Positions 53,113 through 63,232 of a DNA stretch of 64,000 nucleotides are shown in pieces. Both the position numbers and the translations under genes were made by a program. Where the stretch lies: positions 48,557,058-48,621,057 of the forward strand of contig OX411552.1 of assembly GCA_948146395.1 (NCBI GenBank). The letters run 5' to 3'. How positions within the stretch are numbered: the stretch's first letter is position 1; every line of letters begins with the position of its first letter. Under the pieces are notes generated by a model that saw nothing but the letters and a program-made list of their open reading frames with translations, was not told where the DNA came from and made no database searches. This DNA comes from Fragum whitleyi (lineage: Eukaryota; Mollusca; Bivalvia; Cardiida; Cardiidae).

Positions 53113-53387
53113 GCCACCGTCATAGCCCAAGTGGTAGCGCATGGGACTGTCAATCTAGAGGTCCCTAGTTCGATCCCTGATGGCGGCACTCATTCTTTCT
53201 GACTATTAGTCTCTCACCGATGGGTTGATAATCGTAGACCTATGTGCGATAGCAGCAGGAGGCTAGGAAACGATGTGATGGTTGTACTGGTGAGAGAAAT
53301 ACCAGAAATCCATTGTTAGGTGCTCTAGCCGCAATATAACTGACAAAATGTTGAAAGCAGAGTTAAACTCCATTCAATCAATCAATC
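53113..53387 (+). mobile_element. tRNA-headed SINE with 12-bp target-site duplication
   Basis: Flanked by TATTATCACAAA at 53101-53112 and 53388-53399. The head has GTAGCGCATGGGACTGTC and GTTCGATCCCTGATGG. The tail is GAGTTAAACTCCATTC with AATC repeats. Confidence 0.88.
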
Positions 53388-53679
53388 TATTATCACAAAC
53401 AGAAGCCCAAACCAACTAATCGTTTATGATTGATTGATCTGCCCATCAATATTCTCAAGACACAGGAATATAATTGAATTACAGTTGAAAGCTGGGTGCT
53501 TAGCCTTCTCTTTTATCACAACTGTCTATATAGAATTTTGTTGATGACAGACCAAAATTTGATAACTACAGCTTGAATGAAGTTGTAGTTAAACAGAAAA
53601 ATTGCTTTCTGTGTCAAATTAGAACTCCCTGAAAACAGCCTGCCATTCAGGATCCGTTGAAAATGTTTGCAAAATTCAA

Positions 53680-53755
53680 TAGGTCAGTGCAATACTATTG
53701 TAAGTGCCTATAAATATATAGGCACTTTCAATATTATTGCATTTATCCCTCAAAA
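53680..53755. repeat. Hairpin, AGTGCC subfamily
   Basis: AGGTCAGTGCAATACTATTG .. AGTGCCTATA-AATA-TATAGGCACT; the outer right arm is degenerate. Confidence 0.72.
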
Positions 53756-54047
53756 TGTTTAAAAATCGTAACCTGCATATCATTGAGGAATGTCTTGAAT
53801 ATATATTGCTGGTTTTGAGCTCTCAATTTTTTCACATTCTGATTGAAAAAGGTACAGCAATTTATTCATCATTACATATTATCATTATACAATTTAGGCC
53901 AAATATTCATAAAAAGAACACTTACACAATGATTGTACAAAGTATATAACTGTAAAAGCATACAAAAACTAAGAATAAATACTGAAAGTATGATGATACG
54001 GTGATATAGAGCACCCTATGAAATTTTATCTACCTTTAAATTGATAA

Positions 54048-54803
54048 TTAACCTGCGTCATGTTGAACCCTGAATATTTCCTGCTATGGTTAGGAGGTAT
54101 AGACAAAGATCAGCTTGCAACTATACTGAGTTCCATAAGAAAGTGTGCACTTTCACTTTTTGCATTTCTATTGATTTTTATGAAATTGGAGGAAAATTAT
54201 GGAGTAAATTTGATACCATACTTTAGTCAAGAACTTTTGAAATTAAAAGTCAAATCAGATTTGGATAAAGTATGGCATGCTGCATGCACACAGGTAGAAC
54301 TTAAATTGTTGAGAGTTGACCTCCTTACAACTTTTTCTGTGGTAAGATTTGTGTTGATGTTGTATTATAGAGTTTTAGAAGCCATTTCCAAACATAAGTT
54401 TTAATTTTAATGCAAACATTACAGGTATGTCAACGTTAGACATTGCTGTGTTGTTAGGCCAGTAGCTTGTTGTTGAATGGTGCTATGGCAAGATATTGAA
54501 AAATCAAAAGTACACACTTTCTTTTGGAACTAAGTATACATGCAGTATGATCTTAGTTAAAATCATCTGATCTTCGTTCTTAAACCAGAAAAAAATGCTG
54601 AACCTGGAATATTTCCAGCTTTGGCAGGGGGCAAAGACAAAGATCAGCCTGCACATATGATATTCTTTTGTAATCCAAAAAAGTTTAAAAATTATATTTT
54701 CAAAATAAATTCTGACTCACAAGTAGTGCTTCCAGTCCTTTGAGCACTTTGATAATTTTTATACAATTTAGCGAGGATAATTATTCAGCATGACATGGGT
54801 TAA
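54048..54803 (+). mobile_element. TTAA-flanked MITE remnants, copy 8, broken
   Basis: 54048-54120 keeps the left end (TTAACCTGCGTCATGTTGAA). 54594-54803 has a second left part (CTGAACCTGGAATATTTCC) and the right end (ATTCAGCATGACATGGGTTA). The 470 bp between gives a 114-codon frame with no coding signature. Confidence 0.5.
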
Positions 54804-55708
54804 TATTCTGTCAAACATCAGTTATCACACTGTTTTAAAAGTACAATAGCAATCAAGGTGATTCAGAATATCACTTTCTTTTGTGATGCCTAAATATGGC
54901 GATACTTCAGTAATTCAAATAACCTAAAATATGGAAAGATGAAGCATTATATTTCATTAATCTCATATTTTTTTTCAATACTCTGCATTATTACTATCTT
55001 AATGAATGAATGATCACAAATCTGCCTTCCATCAACTTTTCTGATGATAATACGGTCAAGGTGGCCTGTCAAAGACAAACAAGGTCACATATAAATAAAA
55101 CAACTATTGGTGCTTGTTTTTGTTTACAAACTACTTGTTACATGTACATTGAACTTGTATTGCTATCTTTGCCATTTGTGTAAATATATATTGGTGAAAA
55201 GCATTTGTGCTTCGTTGCCAAATTAATTGATTTGATTTGATATTCATGTTTGGAAATGTACAATGTATTTGGGAAACAATTAAAAGTACATGTATCTTGT
55301 TTCTCAATATAATACATTGTGTAGTTAATTGCATTTTGTGTTCAGAGCCATTCTTTTGCAATGGATGTTAAGTACATGAGTAAAGTTCTCTGAGTAAAGA
55401 CAAATTTTCTTAGATTTCTTTTATTCCAAATTAAACGAAAATTCAGTTAATAAAATTATAAGGATTTTATTAGCCACTTTGTTTCTTAACTAGAATGCCT
55501 GCCCTCTGTTCAAGATAATAAAACATTTCAAACTCTTTGCAAATTATACCTTGCTTTCCATGCATGTGCAAAGCTGTAGTTAAGACATTTAGCTTGTCAA
55601 CTTGAAAATATTGAAGGTAATCACATTTGCGGTTTGAACCGCCCATGAGAAAAAAATCTGAATCATACATATAATAGTTTTCAACTCCTTAACTAGGATA
55701 TATGTAAT
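54804..55708. other. Intergenic, nothing recognised
   Basis: AT-rich sequence between CENP-T and the ankyrin gene; no reading frame or repeat that I can support. Confidence 0.45.
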
Positions 55709-55809
55709 AGTTATAGTTCATTTCTGGCAATTTACGCGATATAACCTAAGCGGAGCGTTAGCGGAGCGCAAGGTTATACGCGTAAATTGTCAGAATATGA
55801 ACTATAACT
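55709..55809. repeat. Foldback, 101 bp, with GCGGAGCG centre
   Basis: AGTTATAGTTCATTTCTGGC and GTCAGAATATGAACTATAACT-type ends pair over about 39 bp. The centre repeats AGCGGAGCGTTAGCGGAGCG. Confidence 0.72.
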
Positions 55810-55814
55810 GTTTT

Positions 55815-57160
55815 ACCGATCGACTTATTTTTTCATCAAATAACGCCAGTTCAATTGAGTTTCACGTCAATCATTGATGTCATTCATTTTTGTTGCGTCA
55901 TACATTCCTCAATCAAATCGAGGTAAACAAAAAGTGGGAGGAGCGAATTTAATCAACGTCGGGTTTCTGTAATTATTTTGTCATTTGGAAAGAAAATATC
56001 AGTTGAAAACGTCCGGTGAACAAAACCTCGTGATTGTTACAAGTGGATTTTGTATTCCTTTTACTTAGGATTTTTTGGACATTCTGTCTCCCTTTTAGGA
56101 TTTTGTATAATTAGAAAAACGGTTATCTACCACGGCATATTTAGCTGCGCAGTGTGAGCTCGCCGGACAATCATTTAAATTGTACCCGGGTTCGACCCCC
56201 GATGGAGGCACTCATCCTTTCCGACTATTTGTCTCCCACATATGGGTTAATCATAGTCCTATGTGGGATAGCAACTGAAGCCTAGAAAGGGAAAGAGGAG
56301 GTAGAACTGGTGTTAGAAAACCAGGAATTCATTGTTAGGTTCTCCAGCCGCTGGGCTGTGTTAAACCACATAGAAACCAACAAAACCACGGAATATTCAT
56401 TATCAATAATAACAAGTTTGCAATAGCACGTTAGTAGCAAAACATTCAAAGTGCACTGACAAGCTCTAGTTACCAAGTTTTGGTTCCCAACCGATTGGTC
56501 ACAGTTAAACGGGTCACACTGTTTTTTGATATTAGTCAGCTATTACAGGCCTAACATGCTTCGAATCACTTTCTTTTTGCAAATATTTGTATCCCTAGAA
56601 CTTGGACATTTGCATAACTATTAAATTAAAATGCCATTCAAAAGATCCAAAGTATTCATTTTAAAAAAAAGAAGCGAGATTTTATATCGTTTCCACCCCG
56701 TCGTCTTCTCTTTTTTTTATGTCAATGTGAAAAAGTGGAGTACAGAAAGGCTCGGTTCCAGCAAACTCGTCGATGTCATTCTTACTGCTGTATACGATGT
56801 AGATTAACATTTTATTATCAGAATCGTTGATTTATCCGCTTAATCTCGCTAAACGTGCAGACAAATCATTCAAGAACTTTCTCCTCCTTTTAATGAGTAA
56901 TTGAATTTAAGCATAACTTCAAAAGAATATTCACAAAACTTTTTTCATAAATACAAGATTGCAAGTTAAGGGTCTTTCGGGACATTTTATCAGACAAGGT
57001 TATGACGTCACTGTCTGGTTTTGAATGTAGTCTCCGCCCATTATGACCTAAAGTCACGGTGCTCACTTATTCGAGCAGACCACCAGGTTATGGGATATAT
57101 TTTTTGAATTTCAAACGAAATAGCGGCCTTTCATTGGAGGAAAAAATAGTGCGATCGGTA
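55815..57160. mobile_element. CCGATCG-ended TA-flanked element, about 1.35 kb, with a SINE inside
   Basis: Left CCGATCGACTTATTTTTTC and right GAAAAAATAGTGCGATCGG are inverted partners next to TA. No transposase frame. A SINE fragment lies at 56165-56390. Confidence 0.55.
56165..56390 (+). mobile_element. SINE fragment
   Basis: GGGTTCGACCCCCGATGGAG (B box), GACTATTTGTCTCCCACATA, CCAGGAATTCATTGTTAGGT and a GTGTTAAACCACATAG tail. The A box is not clear. Confidence 0.68.
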
Positions 57161-57328
57161 AGGATTGTTATTGATAAAAAAGTACAATTTGCTTGATAGT
57201 AATCTATATATTGCCCTGTTCAAATTTGCAGTTTTATGAACCCACTGGGTGTTTTCATATGCCGTCAAGACTGTGGTGGTTAATCACCCAATTTTAATCA
57301 ATAGTTGAAAAGGTATCGTAAAAAGAGA

Positions 57329-57540
57329 TATATGAGCCTGTGCGTGACATTTCCAACAATTTCATATGTGCGTGATATGCAGACGCTGGGCAGCATAGAC
57401 AATGGCAAAATGCAATAATAATATATGCTGACCACTTTAAGAGGCATTAAGACCAAATTTATCTATATAGCACAGGCTGATCTGAGTCTTAACGTTACGT
57501 AGATGTGAATTTTTTGGAAATGTCACGCACTGGCTCATAT
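57329..57540. mobile_element. ATATGAGCC-ended MITE, 212 bp, at the 3' end of the ankyrin gene
   Basis: ATATGAGCCTGTGCGTGACA at the left and TGTCACGCACTGGCTCATAT at the right; about 27 bp inverted repeats with one mismatch. It ends 4 bp from the stop codon at 57545-57547. A related, degraded copy lies near 52246-52350. Confidence 0.8.
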
Positions 57541-57544
57541 CATT

Positions 57545-58873
57545 CTAAATATATCGCAAAGCGTGTTCTCTCAAAGAAATGAAGTGTTTTATTCTCTCCG
57601 GAAGTGGAAGTAGAGGAATTCGTCCAAGAATGGATGTGTCACGTGACGCCTTGTTCAGCGCGTGACGTATGGATTTCCGGCATATTGCTTGAAGTGAAAA
57701 TGGCTGTTGGGACTGTTCTCTTAAAAACTTCACGATTTCTAGCTCATGTCTCCCTTTACCCCCTTCATATTCAGGAAACGCAAGTTTCAGAAACGTTAAT
57801 GAAAACGTTGGTATCCGCCGTGCGCACAAATCAACTTCTTCCGGTGTAGGATGGTATCCGGCGTAGACTAGTAATTTTGTGACGTAATCGTCACATTTTG
57901 TGAAGGTCTCGACTAGAATACTTCTCCCAAACTTTGGAAGCTGTGGGATTTGACAACCATGATATATAAGTTTACCCGCCACCTTGCTGTTATACACGGC
58001 GATGGCGGAGTTGAGGGGGTTCCATTGACCGTCAGAATAGCTGAGCATGCTTCCGTTATCAATGAAATGGTAGAGTATTGGTTCCAGGCAGTTGTAGGCA
58101 GCTCTTTGTGAGATTCGATAATAGAACACGGCGGCGAGAAATGGCGTTGAATTGCAGTCTGAGATCGGGTTGACGTTCGCGCCGTCTTTGATAAGCTTTT
58201 TGACGACATACTCGTTACCAATACGCGACGCCTCGTGTAGAGGCGTCCAACCGTTGTTACTCTTTGCGTTAACGTCAGCACCGAGATTGCATAGCATGCA
58301 GGCGATTGTATCGAGATTCGAGTGGATTGCACGATGTAAAGGAGTTAACCCATTGATATCAACTGTCCGTATTTTACAACCGTGTGAGATCATACATGCG
58401 GCTATATTGCCGTTTCGGTGGTCACAAGCGATGTGTAACGGAGTATGTTTCTTATTGTCCATAAGATTAATGTTCCACCCGGCCTCTATCAGAGTATAGA
58501 CGACTCTCATATAGCCGTACTCCGCGACCCAGTGAAGAGCGGACCGTCCTCTATCGTCCACATAGTCTTTAGAACAGGTCCCCTGAGATAACAGCTTTTT
58601 AACTTTTGTATCTTTGCCTGCTTTAGCTGCCTCCAGGAGTTGTTCGTCCTCACTGAGATGCGTATATTCACCGAATTTATCCTCCGGTGAGTCCATGTAT
58701 AAAAGTTTCTTTCGTTGTGATACTCGATTTAAACGAGCTTTGGCAAACAGGATTCTTTCTGAAAGACATTGGCGTTTCTTGGGACCCCTGTTAAGGCCAG
58801 GGATCGCTGGACCAATACCCGAGGTACCGGGAACGGGATTGAGCACAGACGAGGGGCCAGCCGTCACTTCCAT
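57545..58873 (-). CDS. Ankyrin-repeat and SOCS-box protein, putative Cullin-5 ligase substrate receptor (442 aa)
   Basis: A single intact reading frame with an ASB-family layout. The N-terminus (1-70) is Pro/Gly-rich then basic. Ankyrin repeats follow: about 76-105, 108-139 (SALHWVAEYG), 142-172 (TPLHIAC), 175-205 (TPLHRAI), 208-237 (TPLHEAS), and weaker ones at about 241-280, 282-313 and 316-343. The SOCS box is at about 390-432: SLQAICRKSIRHAL looks like an elongin BC box and LLPLPERIKHF like a Cullin-5 box. In this family the ankyrins hold a substrate and the SOCS box joins an elongin-B/C-CUL5 ubiquitin ligase. Start: ATG at 58871-58873; the frame extends 18 nt upstream only through a GTG. 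A polypyrimidine-AG (ttttttgtgtag) lies just upstream on this strand, so a non-coding 5' exon is possible. I cannot say which ASB member it is. A terminal-inverted-repeat element ends 4 bp past the stop. Confidence 0.9.
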   Translation of the reverse strand: MEVTAGPSSVLNPVPGTSGIGPAIPGLNRGPKKRQCLSERILFAKARLNRVSQRKKLLYMDSPEDKFGEYTHLSEDEQLLEAAKAGKDTKVKKLLSQGTCSKDYVDDRGRSALHWVAEYGYMRVVYTLIEAGWNINLMDNKKHTPLHIACDHRNGNIAACMISHGCKIRTVDINGLTPLHRAIHSNLDTIACMLCNLGADVNAKSNNGWTPLHEASRIGNEYVVKKLIKDGANVNPISDCNSTPFLAAVFYYRISQRAAYNCLEPILYHFIDNGSMLSYSDGQWNPLNSAIAVYNSKVAGKLIYHGCQIPQLPKFGRSILVETFTKCDDYVTKLLVYAGYHPTPEEVDLCARRIPTFSLTFLKLAFPEYEGGKGRHELEIVKFLREQSQQPFSLQAICRKSIRHALNKASRDTSILGRIPLLPLPERIKHFISLREHALRYI

Positions 58874-61260
58874 AGTCCGTAATAAAATCACTACACAAAA
58901 AATGAAAAACTCTATTAAATATCCATTTCTTCAAAGAAAAACACTCGCACTATCAATTATACTACGATTTGGTGTTACTCTATCCTTATCTTGGGATCTT
59001 GTGTTACGTATTGGGCGATTACATTTCAGCACATTTTTGTACGATTGCTCGGTTTCAATATATTTCCTTATTCACACTAATTGTATCTTTAAAGTTCACA
59101 GTAAACATATGAGGAAAAACTATTATAGGATAATCATGCAATCCTAGAGCTTTTTGCAATGAGGAGGACAAAAACTACTCTCTCGATTAAGGCACTTCTA
59201 AATAAATCGTGAGATTTATTTTGTACCACTCGAACATAAACATAACTTAGTTTGGCACGGTGAATCACAAAACGAATATGCTATGTATAAGTTTGATGCG
59301 CATGATGAATATTGTGTATTCCACTGTTGGGATTACAGGATATGCAGAAATGTTGCTTATACATATACATATGAAATAAAATGTAGTTGCGAAAATGTCC
59401 TGGTAAATTGTTCTTGTTTGTCTCTGTCGATGCTGTAGCACTGTAATTCGGTAAATACGGATAATTACAACATAATCTTTGGCACTAATAGGAAGATAGA
59501 TATCGCCGTTATCAATGTAACTGATATGCCATTACGTATGATCGGGGATTTCCTTCCAATTCTAATTGTGGAAAATGTATAATACTGTTGAAGCTAAAAC
59601 ACTAGTGGAAGACGATTTAAATCCACAATTGTGAAGCACTTGTAATTAATAAGGTTCATATTAAGCGTCACTAGTAAATAAATAATTTGCTCGAATATAT
59701 CGACACTCTTAAATTAATGAGCTGTTTCAAGATGGTTTTAATATTTAACTCCTTTAGTATCGATTTGAGTACTGCGTAGCGTCCAATATTCGCGTGTCAT
59801 GTAAAAGTTCTTATAAACGATCAACTAAGAAATACGTTTCTCGACAACATCCATGAAGGAAATACGTATATCTGAACGAATCTTGACTTTTCCAGTAAGT
59901 ATTGAAAGAATAATTTCACGCAAAGCCCCGATGATTTACTCGGATTTTTCTATTAAGTCTGCGAGTAGGATCCGATAAATGTCTGAGTAGGATTCGATAA
60001 AAGACGTATTCCCAACCAGTAATTATTTCGCACAGGTCTATCTAATGTTTATGTGCTAATTAATATGAACGCCCCACTTCGTATAGTATTTTGTGTATTG
60101 CCTCAATATCTTTTTTCAAAGAAAGCACTGACAGCTCGACCCGGCTCACAATTCCAATTCATCTTATTTTTAGACAGGAGCTAATCTGCATTATCACCGT
60201 TTTCTTATCGAAATAAACCAGACGTGAATATTTCTATCAGGTTGAAGTGTAAAAATACGCCAAATTATCTAGCGTAAATACGGTTGCAGCGTTTTAAGTT
60301 TCATTAATTATTTATTTCAGTTCACTGGGTTAACGACGTAACAGTTTTCTTACAAGTTTATCAATTTTTCAAAAGATTTCTTCTCCGACAAGATTTGAAA
60401 TTCGGGAGAATGGATAGTTTTGCGTTCTGTTTGAGTTGCAGCAGACGTCCAAAACCAGCACGTGATCAGCAGCCGAAATCTTCCAGAGTCCCGGGATATC
60501 TGTAGTCACGTGATGTATTTTACTGCCGTGATTCGGAAGCTCTTTGTGTCGGTGCCAGAACTCCTGTAAATAGATACGAAATGTGGCGAAAAAATAATCG
60601 CCAGTAGGCTAACATTACCTCGAAACTACAGCTTGGATAAGCTGTAGTTATGAGGTTTTGATATCCCCAAGTCCGCATAAACCTTAGTATTAATGATCAT
60701 AAGTTCAGTAAATTTTTTCGTAAACTTATGATAAACATAGTATAATTTAGGCTGATTCCACCAAATTTGATCATTTGGAGCAGCCGATTTGGGAAAAACT
60801 TTCCTTATTAAAAAGTAAACACAAATAATAAAGAAATAATTTGCATGATAATTGTGTTTTGTTTAAATGGGCTCAGGCTAAGTCTCTATGGGCCATTATG
60901 GGTTTTGATAGGACGAGCGGGCAAGGCAAAACTCGCAGTAAGATTAATCGCTAACTTCGTCTCGATGCATTTTCTGCAGATTCTTCGGCATGATAAAATC
61001 ATTAATGTTATGTCAAAATTTGGCAGAGATTCAACCACCGACTGTGTTATGATATAATGATAGGCTGCATCAAGATTCTTTCTTTGTGTACAAACATGAT
61101 TCGTGAGGGAAAGACAAGAGACTGGGTCCCGGCTAAAGTGCGCCTGTAAAATATCCGGATCTTGAGCAGCCTGTAAAGATGTCGGCCGAAGTTTTTCGCT
61201 ATCATCGTACTTTATATTTTATTTTTATCGGCCATATATATGTTACTGTGCAGTCTTTTT
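58874..61260. other. Upstream flank of the ankyrin gene, no further gene
   Basis: Probably includes the promoter and 5' untranslated region of the minus-strand gene. A foldback core ACTACAGCTTGGATAAGCTG (60628-60655) matches the outer foldback near 39.7 and 40.25 kb. No convincing exon is seen. Confidence 0.4.
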
Positions 61261-62368
61261 TATGCTCCCCGAAAAAAAATGAGGGAGCATATAGTCGCCG
61301 GCTTGTGCGCGCGTTCTTCTATCCGGCTGACGTCATATCTCTGGAACCCCTGGGCCTAATTGGATGAATCTTCATAAATGATCTTCCAAGAGAATTTCCT
61401 TGACAAGGTTTTTTTTTTATTTTATTTTATTTTCTCAATTAAAGGCTGTGTCATGGAAAAAGGGGTCTTAATGTTAAATTAGTTTTTTGCCAGTTTCTCC
61501 TAGTCTAACAGTCAGATTTTGATAAAATTTCATATTTGAGTAGCAAATCGAATCCTCTTGACCTTAAAATATCGAAAATTTACGTTTTAAAAGTTTTTAA
61601 TGTGTCATGGGAAAAGGGGCCTAAATGTTATTATCTATACGTAAGCTCTCATTTTTGTCATGCAAAATTAGCCATATCTTTTGTTTGGTTACAAACATAG
61701 TCTTCATATTTCACACGTGCATTGCTTGCGGCAAACGTTTTTGTTGGAACTAAGTTGAAGGTCGTCAGTCAAAGTCAGAATTTAGAAAATTAAATCTTTA
61801 AAATTGGCCATAATTTTGCAATGGTAAGTACTATAGCCTTCATATTTCAAATGATCATTACTTGTGACAAGATCTTTTATAAAAAAAAAAAAAACTGAGG
61901 CAAAGATCTCGTCCAACGTCAAGGTTAAATTGTCAAGGTCAATAATTTCCATCATAAAAACAAAGTTGGCAATTACTTTTAATCAGAGTGAAAGACCTTT
62001 CTGTTGGTACCAAGTTCAAGGTCACCAGTGAAGGTGAAGGTCTTTCAGGTGATATTTAAGCCAAGGGTTTTAGTCAATGTCAAATTGTTAAGGTCAATTA
62101 TTTCCATCATAAAAACTCTATATTGCGGGCCATAACTTTTAATTGGACTGAGATTTAATCTTCATGTCTCACATGTTTATTATTTGCGAAAAGATATGTT
62201 GGTTGCTACCAAGTTCAAGCTGCTACCTTCAGCATATGCTATTATAACCTACATTCAAAACATGTCATGGTAAACCGTTTTAAGTAAATTTTGGCTGTTG
62301 ATTTTAAGCATACTTAATGATCAAGCACTTATTCGGGGAGCGTAGCCCGTCACTGATAGCTCTTGTTT
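61261..62368 (+). mobile_element. ATGCTCCCC-hairpin element, copy 2
   Basis: TATGCTCCCCGAAAAAAAAT (hairpin with GGGAGCAT), GTCAAGGTCA words, end ATTCGGGGAGCGTAG..GATAGCTCTTGTTT. Same family as 7291-8822. Confidence 0.75.
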
Positions 62369-62769
62369 TGGAAGTATCTTTCGTAAGACTGGCAATTAAC
62401 TCGAATGAACTTTGCCTCTTTTTCCCTGGTCAGCGACGCAAAATGATCTACCGCCGTCTCAACCGGTTGGTGTTATACTATTCTAGGTGCCTTTTTAAAT
62501 AGACTTATAATGGTTTTACAATTTCTCATTAGTTTTCCGAAATTATAGAATTTGCAGACACCATTTCGAATAATCATTTTTGGCAAGATATCAAATCCTA
62601 GTTCTGGTACAGTGTCAGACGGTGCTACCATGAGCTTCCTTTCTTTGTTTATATCCCGGATCTCACTGCATGTAGATCAATGCTTACCCTTAACTAGAAG
62701 ACAAAATTTTAGACGGGTACAAACACGAGAAAGGGTAAAAAGAGTTATTTCCATCGTGGTCCTAACTAA

Positions 62770-63028
62770 CTCCAGGGCCCGGTGTTGTAAAACTGTTCTC
62801 AGGCTCAACTGAGAATTTTCTCGAATTTAAAATTCAAATAAATGTATGAAAATAAAAGATAATATTAATAAGTTGTTATTTATAACAACTTAGATATATC
62901 ATCTTTTAAGTTAATAGATCTACATTAAAATTAGTATTAAAAGAGAATTTTAGCTTTAATCTCAAATTGAAATTTGAGAAAATTTTGAATTGAGAATGAG
63001 AAAAGTTTTATAACCTCGGGCCCAGGTC
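62770..63028. repeat. Foldback MITE, GGGCCCG ends, copy 2
   Basis: CAGGGCCCGGTGTTGTAAAA at the left and GTTTTATAACCTCGGGCCC at the right. AATAAGTTGTTA/TAACAACTTA core. Same family as 8844-9090. Confidence 0.72.
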
Positions 63029-63085
63029 TTATCAGGCGCATAGAGAGAAAGAGTGAGAGAGAGAGAGGGGGGCAATGGCTTCTCA

Positions 63086-63232
63086 CCACTGCTACCAGCT
63101 TTTACAGCTAGGCGGACTGGGGCTCCGTCTGAAAAGTGTCTTGCTCAAATACCCATCTGATCCCAGTGGGACTCGAACCAGCAACCATCAGGTTGGGAGT
63201 CGAGCACGATAACCACTCGGCTGATGAGAAAG
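63086..63232 (-). mobile_element. tRNA-headed SINE of a second type
   Basis: On the minus strand: a tRNA-like head with GCCGAGTGGTTATCGTGCTC and GCTGGTTCGAGTCCC. Then GGGTATTTGAGCAAGACAC and CCTAGCTGTAAAAGCTGGTA, a conserved central domain shared by several invertebrate SINEs. It is not related to the 280-bp family. Confidence 0.65.

Larger units (their letters stand above)
52747..53460. mobile_element. GTGTTGGGCA-ended element, copy 2, with hairpin and a SINE inside
   Basis: GTGTTGGGCAATCAGTTTCA at the left and TTGATCTGCCCATCA at the right. Hairpin (ACTGCC subfamily) at 52952-53020. SINE at 53113-53387. Confidence 0.7.

Noticed and set aside
54060..54404. 114-codon plus-strand frame
   Set aside because: It starts inside the left end of a TTAA MITE and continues through anonymous AT-rich sequence.
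57604..59147. Plus-strand frames at 57604-57849, 58152-58499 and 58614-59147
   Set aside because: Antisense shadows of the ankyrin-SOCS gene; no domain and low-complexity composition.
60410..60505. Short frame MDSFAFCLSCSRR... as a first exon
   Set aside because: 31 codons to a stop, no clear donor in frame and no downstream exon to join.
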